DNA of 53,289 bases from Streptosporangiales bacterium (GTDB lineage Bacteria; Actinomycetota; Actinomycetes; Streptosporangiales; WHSR01), in the NCBI GenBank assembly GCA_009379995.1, contig WHSR01000027.1, positions 1 to 53,289 on the forward strand. The letters run 5' to 3'. The notes beneath the pieces were generated by a model. The model made no database searches, was not told the DNA's origin, and saw only the letters and a list, made by a program, of their open reading frames with translations. The stretch's first letter is position 1; every line of letters begins with the position of its first letter. Shown one piece after another: positions 48,015 to 53,289 of the stretch. The translations under genes and the position numbers were made by a program.

Positions 48015-48107
48015 GGAGGCGTGTGGGTGCCTGGTGGCCCCCCTGGTCTTCAAAACCAGTGGATCCGAGGATCTCGGGTCGGCGGGTTCGATTCCCGTCC
48101 GCCTCCG
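48015..48107 (+). tRNA. selC: tRNA-Sec (anticodon UCA)
   Basis: About 93 bases. Acceptor GGAGGCG pairs with CGCCTCC; the anticodon arm CTGGT-CTTCAAA-ACCAG exposes UCA; a long variable arm with CCGAG/CTCGG follows; the T-arm is CGGG-TTCGATT-CCCG; discriminator base is G73. CCA is not encoded (CTA follows). The length and large variable arm are typical of bacterial tRNA-Sec. It decodes the UGA in fdhA. A 5'-half copy lies 0.97 kb upstream. Confidence 0.93.
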
Positions 48108-48199
48108 CTACCAGGCCGTTTGTGCTCCCGCTGACCTGGGGCGCCTCGTCGCAGGACCGCTGGCGTGCCATCAGCTCCAGACGGTAGCCGCGGAGCTGG

Positions 48200-48454
48200 T
48201 CACGCGTGCGGATGTGCGGGTGTGGGCATAGCTCCTGCCACGCCTGGGCTTCGCTGGCAGCGACGACGCCGAGGTCGGGGTCGGCGGCGACCAGCACGGG
48301 CCACCGCGTCGGCGACGGCGAGGGTCGCGTGGACCTGGGTGGCGGTGAGGTCCTGGCGGGCACCCGCCGCGCCGTCGCCGTACTGGTCGACGACCTCGTC
48401 GAAGACGTACCTCAGCAGTCGTTCGGCTTCGCGGTAGTGCTCGGGGCCTGTCAT
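48200..48454 (-). pseudogene. Small actinobacterial hypothetical gene, probably frameshifted
   Basis: The start MTGPEHYREAERLLRYVFDE and the segment ATQVHATLAVADAVA follow a pattern common in small actinobacterial proteins of unknown function found on plasmids and integrative elements. After about 50 residues the frame turns into an Arg/Pro-rich shadow, while the neighbouring frame reads LVAADPDLGVVAASEAQAWQ, which looks like the true continuation. That points to a frameshift near 48295-48305. Its ATG overlaps the stop of the upstream sigma fragment. Confidence 0.45.
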
Positions 48455-48801
48455 TCAGGTGTGCCTCCTGTAGTGGCTGGTCGGGGCTGCGCGGTCTCGG
48501 CGTCGCTGGGCGGCGGGCGCCAGCCCGGCCCGGGGGCGCGTTGCGGAGCGGACAGAGATTTCGGCCTCGCGCGGGCGCATGCTCCGCCGAGGCCATGGAC
48601 GCGACGGGCGGGCGACGGAAGTACCGGTGAGCGCCCCACGACAGTCGCGATCTCAGCGAAGGGTACGGCGAACAGGTCGTGGAGCACGAATGCGACCCGC
48701 TCGGCCGGAGACAGCCGCTCCAACACCACCAGGAGGGCGTAGCCAACAGACTCGGCCAGCATGGCCTCCCGCTCTGGATCAGCACCGCCGCGCCGTTCGA
48801 G
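48451..48801 (-). pseudogene. Fragment of an ECF sigma factor (region 4)
   Basis: The frame reads ADPEREAMLAESVGYALLVV, then LERLSPAERVAFVLHDLFAV, then PFAEIATVVGRSP. This is the region-4 start of SigJ-type ECF sigma factors. The rest of the recognition helix is missing: after GRSP the sequence jumps to VLPSPARRVHG and then to low-complexity Pro/Arg sequence. No region 2 is found upstream before the TetR operator. I read it as a deletion remnant. Confidence 0.55.
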
Positions 48802-48916
48802 ACCGTATCAGATCGATCACCGGGGCCGGCAGGTCGAACGTCTCGACGTCGTGGCTGCAGATGCGCCGAGTCTGGCAGCGAGCGACGGAGGCCGGGCGGT
48901 GCTACGCTGATGACTT

Positions 48917-48943
48917 GTTGACCAGTCTTCGAATTTGGTCAAC
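48917..48943 (+). promoter_or_regulatory. TetR-type operator
   Basis: GTTGACCA (48917-48924) and TGGTCAAC (48936-48943) form an exact 8-base inverted repeat with an 11-base spacer, 20 bp before the TetR gene start and overlapping the expected promoter. The spacer and right flank also repeat AGTCT-CG. Autorepression is inferred. Confidence 0.6.
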
Positions 48944-48962
48944 TAGTCTACGAGGAGAGGCG

Positions 48963-49673
48963 ATGCACGAAGAGGCGCTGGCCGGCGCCACCGAGCGGGC
49001 GGACCGGATCCTGGACGCCGCCGCCGAGCTGCTCGTCCGCCACGGCTACCGGAAAGTGACCGTGGAGGACGTCGCGGCGCGGGCCCGCATCGGCAAGGGC
49101 ACCGTCTACCTGCACTGGCGTACCAAGCGGCAGCTGTTCGAGGCGCTCGCCCTCCGCGAGGCGGTGGTGCTCGCCGAGGAGCTGGTTGCCGCGCTCCGCG
49201 CCGACCCCGCGACGCTGCTGCCGCACCGGCTGCTGACCACCTCGTACCTGGTCGTCATGCGCAGGCCGGTGCTCCGCGCGCTGACCACGGAGGACGCGCC
49301 CGAGCTGCAACCGAGCGGGCTCGACCGCGAGCTGCGCAGCCAGGAGCTGCTCGTGGTGGAGCGGCTGTTCGACCTCATGGCGAAGCGCGGGTTGTTCCGC
49401 GCGGACGTACCGAACCTCAGGTACGCGATGACCGCGTCCACTGCCGGTTACTTCCTGCTCGACCGGATCGACCCGACTTCCGCCGAGCTCGACGTGCAGG
49501 AGAAGGCGGACGCGCTCGCGTACACCGTCAGGCACGCGTTCGAGCCGGCGGAGCCACCGGACCGCGAGACCCTCGCCGCAGTGGCGGACGAAGCGATCGC
49601 CGTGATGGAGGAGCTGCTGCCGCCGTACCTCGCCCGGATCTACACCTACGACAGGAAGCAGCGGACACCATGA
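48963..49673 (+). CDS. TetR-family transcriptional regulator
   Basis: 236 residues from the ATG at 48963 (GAGGAGAGG upstream). DNA-binding helix-turn-helix: RADRILDAAAELLVRHGYRK, then VTVEDVAARARIGKGTVYLH at about 12-52. The C-terminal ligand domain has no assignable specificity. The stop overlaps the methyltransferase start (ATGA), so regulator and enzyme are co-expressed and the operon is probably self-regulated through the upstream dyad. Confidence 0.88.
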   Translation: MHEEALAGATERADRILDAAAELLVRHGYRKVTVEDVAARARIGKGTVYLHWRTKRQLFEALALREAVVLAEELVAALRADPATLLPHRLLTTSYLVVMRRPVLRALTTEDAPELQPSGLDRELRSQELLVVERLFDLMAKRGLFRADVPNLRYAMTASTAGYFLLDRIDPTSAELDVQEKADALAYTVRHAFEPAEPPDRETLAAVADEAIAVMEELLPPYLARIYTYDRKQRTP

Positions 49674-50497
49674 CGAGCGACCAACGGGAGAAGGTCCACC
49701 TCAGCGGGGTCAAGGAGACACTGCTTCTCACGCTGTACGACAGGGCGGCCGACTACCGCTCGCCGAAGCCGATCCTCGGCGACCGGTGGGCGGCCGAGGT
49801 GCTCGATGGGATCGACGGCTACAACCGGTTCAAGATGTGGTTGTTCTCGGCCGACCGGTACGGCATCGTGCTGCGCGCCAGCCGGCTGGACGCCTGGGTG
49901 GGCGCGTTCCTCGTCAGACATCCCGACGCCACCGTGCTCTCGCTCGGCTGCGGGCTGGACAGTCGCGCGTTCCGCCTCGACGTGCCGGACGCCGTCCAGT
50001 GGTACGACGTCGACTACCCAGACGTCGTCGAGCTCCGCCGGCGCCTCTACCCGCGGCGCGACAATTACCACCTGATCAGCTCATCGGTGACCGAGCCCGG
50101 ATGGCTGGACGAGGTGCCCGACACCGGCCGTCCGGTGCTCGTTGTCGCGGAGGGCCTGCTGCCGTACCTCGCCCGCGGCGACGTCGAACGGCTGCTCGCC
50201 CGCATCACCGAGCGGTTCGTGTACGGGGAGATGGTGTTCGACGTGATCGGGGTGCCCGGGTGGTGGCTCAAGCCGGTCCCGTTCGACATGTGGGCAGGAC
50301 CCGACCCGCATGAGCTGGAGCGGATGAACCCGCGACTGACCCTGCTCGACGACGCGCCGGTCATGGCCGATTACCGGCGGATCCCGTCGCGGGTGTTTCG
50401 CGCGTACTGCGGACTGTTGAACGCGTTCCCGCAGCTGCGCACCTCCCTCTGGCTGCTGCGCTTCCGCTTCGGCCCACCCGAGAGGGAGCGGACATGA
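49670..50497 (+). CDS. Class I SAM-dependent methyltransferase (TcmP/LCMT-like)
   Basis: 275 residues. Matches the leucine carboxyl methyltransferase/TcmP-like family: KVHLSGVKETLLLTLYDRAADYRSP at the start, the SAM motif TVLSLGCGLDSRAF near 88, WYDVDYPDVVELRR near 111 and VLVVAEGLLPYL near 155. Members methylate polyketide or small-molecule acceptors; the substrate here is unknown. Flanked by TetR and a truncated SDR, an arrangement suggesting a detoxification or tailoring cassette. Confidence 0.85.
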   Translation: MTSDQREKVHLSGVKETLLLTLYDRAADYRSPKPILGDRWAAEVLDGIDGYNRFKMWLFSADRYGIVLRASRLDAWVGAFLVRHPDATVLSLGCGLDSRAFRLDVPDAVQWYDVDYPDVVELRRRLYPRRDNYHLISSSVTEPGWLDEVPDTGRPVLVVAEGLLPYLARGDVERLLARITERFVYGEMVFDVIGVPGWWLKPVPFDMWAGPDPHELERMNPRLTLLDDAPVMADYRRIPSRVFRAYCGLLNAFPQLRTSLWLLRFRFGPPERERT

Positions 50498-50601
50498 AGG
50501 TCTGCCTCGTCACCGGTGCGTCCTCCGGGATCGGCAAGGCGACCGCGCTGGAGCTGCTGCGCGCCGTACACGCAGCTGCCGCCAGCGCGGTCTGCTCGTA
50601 A
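50494..50601 (+). pseudogene. Truncated short-chain dehydrogenase (first ~24 residues only)
   Basis: ATGA overlap with the methyltransferase. The frame opens MKVCLVTGASSGIGKATALE then LL, a perfect SDR NAD(P)-binding start. It then runs into unrelated sequence after about 50565 and stops at residue 35. The junction marks a deletion or rearrangement that joined the methyltransferase operon to the region before the glycosyltransferase. Confidence 0.8.
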
Positions 50602-50719
50602 CGGCCCGGCAGCAGCCTTCGGCGTAGTGTTCCCGGGGGTGAACCATTCCTCCTCGCGCGGCGGGCTGTGCGCCGGCCCGATTCCGGGACGAGCCAACGG
50701 TACGGTAAACAGGTACGCG

Positions 50720-51985
50720 ATGCGGATGACGCTCGTGGCTCTCGGTTTTCGCGGGGACGTTGAGCCGCTCGTGGCTCTCGGAGGCGCTCTCGCCCGCGCC
50801 GGGCACCAGGTTCGCGTCGCCACGTCCCCCGAGTTCGAGGCCATGGTGCGGGGTGACGGGCTGGACTTCGCCCCGGTCGGCCCGCACGCCTCGAACGTCG
50901 TCGGGAACGAGCCGGGCCGCAGGATGATCGGCGGGGAGGGGGGAATCGGCGGGCAGCTGCTGCGTCTGCGGCGCCTGATCGAACCGGTCATAGAGCAGCT
51001 GGTCGGCGATGCCTTGAGCGCCGCCGACGACGCCGACGCGCTGCTGTTCACCCCGCTGGCCAATGTCGGCTACGTCGCCGAGCAGCGAGGCGTACCCAGC
51101 CTGATGGTTTCGCTGTGGCCGAAGAGCCGCACCAGCGCCTTTCCCGCCGTCGGGTTTCCGCGGGCCAGGTTTCTCGGGGGTCCGTACAACCGGTTCACCC
51201 ACCTTCTGTTGGAGCAGGCGTCCTGGCGACCTTTCCAGCGGAAGGCCAACCGGACGCGGATCGCGTTGGGGCTGCCCCCGATCCGGTGGGGGACACCTAT
51301 GGGTCTTCAGCACAAGCAACGCCGGCCGGTGATCTACGGGTTCAGCGAGTCGGTGGTGCCCCGTCCCGCCGACTGGGGCGACTGGCTTCAGTTGACCGGG
51401 TACTGGTTCCGCGACCCGCCCGTGGGTTGGAGGCCGCCCGCGGAGCTGACGCGGTTCCTCGCCGACGGCGAGCCACCCGTCGTTGTCACCTTCGGCAGCA
51501 TGGCGACATGGCACCCCGCACGGCTCGGTTCGATCGCGGTCGAGGCGCTGCGGCTGGCCGGCCGGCGCGGGATACTCGTCGGCACCCTCGAGTCCGATGC
51601 GACCGGCGACCACGTGCTCCACCTGCCCGACGTTCCCTACCACTGGCTCTTCCCCAAGACGGCCGCAGTGGTCCATCACGGCGGCGCTGGAACGACAGCG
51701 GCCGCGCTGCGGGCGGGGGTACCCAGCGTGGTCGTGCCGTTCTTCGCGGACCAGCCGTTCTGGGCCAGCAGGGTGCGCGAGCTTGCCGGCGGCCCGGACC
51801 CGCTGCCACGCTGCCAGCTTTCCGCGCCGCGGCTCGCGGCCGCCATCAATCAGGCGTGCACGGACCCCCAGATCCGGCGCGAGACGGTGCGGGTCAGCGA
51901 GGGACTACGCGCCGAGGACGGCCTCGGCCGCGCGGTCGCGGCGATCGAACAACACCTCGCTTCGCCTGCGCCGCTGCCCGGTTGA
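50720..51985 (+). CDS. GT1-family glycosyltransferase (MGT/UGT-like)
   Basis: 421 residues from the ATG at 50720 (another in-frame ATG six bases on). N-terminal acceptor domain begins MRMTLVALGFRGDVEPLVALGGALARAGHQV. The donor-binding signature, near 315, reads HHGGAGTTAAALRAGVPSVV then VPFFADQPFWASRV, as in macrolide and sterol glucosyltransferases. It should transfer a nucleotide-activated sugar to a hydrophobic acceptor. No signal peptide. The upstream open frame starts inside the SDR fragment and is not used. Confidence 0.88.
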   Translation: MRMTLVALGFRGDVEPLVALGGALARAGHQVRVATSPEFEAMVRGDGLDFAPVGPHASNVVGNEPGRRMIGGEGGIGGQLLRLRRLIEPVIEQLVGDALSAADDADALLFTPLANVGYVAEQRGVPSLMVSLWPKSRTSAFPAVGFPRARFLGGPYNRFTHLLLEQASWRPFQRKANRTRIALGLPPIRWGTPMGLQHKQRRPVIYGFSESVVPRPADWGDWLQLTGYWFRDPPVGWRPPAELTRFLADGEPPVVVTFGSMATWHPARLGSIAVEALRLAGRRGILVGTLESDATGDHVLHLPDVPYHWLFPKTAAVVHHGGAGTTAAALRAGVPSVVVPFFADQPFWASRVRELAGGPDPLPRCQLSAPRLAAAINQACTDPQIRRETVRVSEGLRAEDGLGRAVAAIEQHLASPAPLPG

Positions 51986-52310
51986 CGCCGAACGCCCGCC
52001 CCCGGGGGGCCGAGTACCGCAGGACGATCGCCTCTGTTTCGCATCGTTGTTCTTGGTGTCGTTTGGGCAGACGTCCTCGGGCGAGCCGACCGCGTTGCAG
52101 GTGACCTCGGACGCGGCTGGCTCTGCCTCTACACCCAGGCGCGTTCCAGGGCGATATACGGCGATATACGGAGCGCGGTGCTCCGCCGTAGTGGAGGGCC
52201 GCGCGCCGTAACAAGGTCGGCGATCGCGTCGACGTACCAGTGGAGTTCCTGTGGTCAACAGCTGCCCCGCCCCCTGTGTTCTGCAGAGGGGCGGGGCAGC
52301 TGTCGTATTT
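51986..52310. other. Non-coding stretch with tandem repeat and hairpin
   Basis: About 325 bases without a convincing gene. It holds a tandem GCGATATACG pair at 52151-52170 followed by a short GGAGC/GCTCC hairpin, and the large hairpin at 52258-52303. Short open frames on both strands lack starts or family resemblance. Confidence 0.5.
52258..52303. terminator. GC-rich bidirectional hairpin terminator
   Basis: 16-bp perfect arms, ACAGCTGCCCCGCCCC (52258-52273) and its complement (52288-52303), with a 14-base loop. It lies 8 bp after the stop of the minus-strand lipoprotein gene; on the plus strand it is followed by CGTATTTCTACGTTT. It suits termination in either direction. Confidence 0.7.
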
Positions 52311-53144
52311 CTACGTTTCGCAGGCGATGCCGTCTCCGTCTCGGTCCAGGTCGTGTGGGTCGCTGCCGGTCACGATCACTGGGCCGAGGACGTCTTGGCA
52401 GTCCTTGTCCGGGGGGTAGGGGGGTACGCACGGCGAGTAGCCGGGTGCGCAGTTGCGGTCGCTCTTGGGTTTGTCGGGGATAGCCGGGTCTGGGTCCGGT
52501 GCGGGTGGCGCCGGTGGTTTGGGCGGTTCGACGGGGGCGCCGAAGTGGTCGCAGGATCCCCACAGTCCTTTGCCGGCTTGCTGTGCTTTTTGTTCGGCGC
52601 CGAAGATGCGGTCCCAGTAGCGGTCGTTCTGCGCATTGGGCACGGCGTTGGCGTAGCCTCGCTGCGCCGTGCGCAGGTTGACGAATACGCCGTCGTTGTT
52701 CCACACGTACAGCAGGTAGCGGTCGTGCTGGTCGCGCAGTTTCTCGTCGCGCTGTACCCACGCCTGCGATCCGCTCGGCAGTAGCCGTTTCAGCGCGCGG
52801 GTGGCCCGCTTCCCGTAGCACTGCGCCGATTCGGTAGAGCGTTTGGTTTGTGGGGCGTCGATCGCGAGTAGCCGCACCGTGATTTGCTCGGCGGAGCGGA
52901 GGATCCGGCCAGGCTCGGTTGCGCTGAGTTTCAGTGTGTCGCCGCCGATGGTGTATGCGATCTCGACCTGCTGGCCTCGGGCCGGCACGCCGGCGGGGCG
53001 GGGGTCGCTGGTGTCGGTTGGTGTCGGGGTTGGGGTGCCGGTGGGGTTTGCGGCTGAGGTTGGAGGCTGTTCGCCGCCACCGCACGCGGCTAAAAGCAGC
53101 GTCAGAGCTAAGGCGCTGGTCAGGTGTATTGCTTTGATTCGCAT
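52311..53144 (-). CDS. Lipoprotein with thermonuclease-like and excalibur domains
   Basis: 277 residues. A lipobox signal peptide (ALALTLLLAACGGG; Cys near 21) is followed by a Pro/Thr-rich linker. An SNase-like fold spans about 60-200: RLLAIDAPQTKRS, CYGKRATRALKRLLPSG, RDEKLRDQHDRYLLYVW and VNLRTAQRGYANAV. The C-terminus carries an excalibur calcium-binding motif, DLDRDGDGIACE. Likely an exported, membrane-anchored nuclease. GGAG lies six bases before the ATG, and an IS630 tip abuts that RBS directly, so the native promoter is cut off. Confidence 0.85.
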   Translation of the reverse strand: MRIKAIHLTSALALTLLLAACGGGEQPPTSAANPTGTPTPTPTDTSDPRPAGVPARGQQVEIAYTIGGDTLKLSATEPGRILRSAEQITVRLLAIDAPQTKRSTESAQCYGKRATRALKRLLPSGSQAWVQRDEKLRDQHDRYLLYVWNNDGVFVNLRTAQRGYANAVPNAQNDRYWDRIFGAEQKAQQAGKGLWGSCDHFGAPVEPPKPPAPPAPDPDPAIPDKPKSDRNCAPGYSPCVPPYPPDKDCQDVLGPVIVTGSDPHDLDRDGDGIACET

Positions 53145-53152
53145 GGTGACTC

Positions 53153-53289
53153 CTAGTGTCCTGCGCCTGAAGTTCGACGAGATAATGTACGGTCTCTGTC
53201 ATGCCTGGACGTGGCCGCCCGAAAGAGCCGCTGGTGTTGTCGGGGGAGGAGCGGGAGACGCTGCTGCGCTGGTCGCGCCGGGCGAAGTC
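53153..53289 (+). mobile_element. IS630-type insertion sequence, left end (second partial copy)
   Basis: Exact inverse of 3-139. The tip GTGTCCTGCGCC follows TA at 53154-53155. A -10-like GATAAT lies at 53181-53186, about 15 bases before the transposase ATG. The element reads out of the window. Its insertion point is ten bases upstream of the lipoprotein start codon. Confidence 0.8.
53201..53289 (+). CDS. IS630-family transposase, N-terminal fragment (second copy)
   Basis: The first 29 codons, identical to the copy at 1-91 on the other strand (MPGRGRPKEPLVLSGEERET, then LLRWSRRAK). Truncated by the window end, so activity cannot be judged. Confidence 0.65.
   Translation, partial: MPGRGRPKEPLVLSGEERETLLRWSRRAK

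Noticed and set aside
47565..48053. 162-codon frame as a full gene
   Set aside because: The upstream half overlaps tRNA-Sec antisense and is shadow-like; only the 3' part is retained as a tentative small ORF.

Overview
The window is high-GC actinobacterial chromosome. The evidence is the OpcA/Zwf pentose phosphate cluster, an actinobacterial suf operon with an internal Rieske gene, an acVLRF1-type release factor, heme A/O synthases, a 71-residue HTH protein beside an ABC-F gene, and frequent ATGA/GTGA overlaps and GTG/TTG starts. I cannot place it below class Actinomycetes from sequence alone. Both window ends lie inside copies of one IS630-type insertion sequence, in inverted orientation and identical over 137 bp. 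The piece may therefore be a draft contig that stops at a repeat.

Layout. 0.15-8.3 kb (minus): pentose phosphate/glycolysis operon tkt-tal-pgi-zwf-opcA-pgl. 8.7-12.3 kb (plus): ctaB (heme O synthase) and two tandem PrsW-type membrane proteases. 12.4-13.5 kb: an HxlR regulator and a carboxymuconolactone-decarboxylase-like gene, which share palindromic operators. 13.6-17.3 kb (minus): ABC ATPase and permease, ctaA (heme A synthase), and a DAO-type flavoenzyme. 17.4-24.1 kb (plus): sufR-sufB-sufD-Rieske-sufC-sufS-sufU-sufT, with an iron-box-like site upstream. 24-26.4 kb: SseB-like gene, acVLRF1, and a frameshifted AbiEi/DUF559-type gene bracketed by two inverted copies of a 64-bp palindromic element. 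26.5-31.4 kb: ABC-F, HTH, enoyl-CoA hydratase-like, ABC exporter. 31.3-38.7 kb: atypical SDR, sulfotransferase, sirtuin, LD-carboxypeptidase, EamA exporter, PiT transporter, GH15 glycosidase.

38.9-48.1 kb is a selenium/formate module. It holds a three-gene formate dehydrogenase operon whose catalytic subunit reads through an in-frame TGA as selenocysteine (codon 189, with a SECIS hairpin just downstream), a convergent selD, a long-chain acyl-CoA synthetase, and tRNA-Sec (UCA anticodon). selA, selB and fdhD are not in the window. A decayed copy of the 5' half of tRNA-Sec lies about 1 kb upstream of the intact gene. A small island with different composition and two short coupled ORFs lies between them, which suggests an insertion at selC.

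48.1-53.2 kb is an accessory and partly decayed region. It has fragments of a sigma factor and of a small actinobacterial protein, a TetR-methyltransferase pair with a truncated SDR, a GT1 glycosyltransferase, and a lipoprotein with nuclease-like and excalibur domains. The second IS630 copy is inserted directly upstream of the lipoprotein gene's ribosome binding site.

The observations most worth following up are the selC partial duplication/island, the 64-bp inverted palindromes around the DUF559-type gene, the 30-bp perfect palindrome between the fdh operon and selD, and the shared operators of the HxlR/CMD pair.
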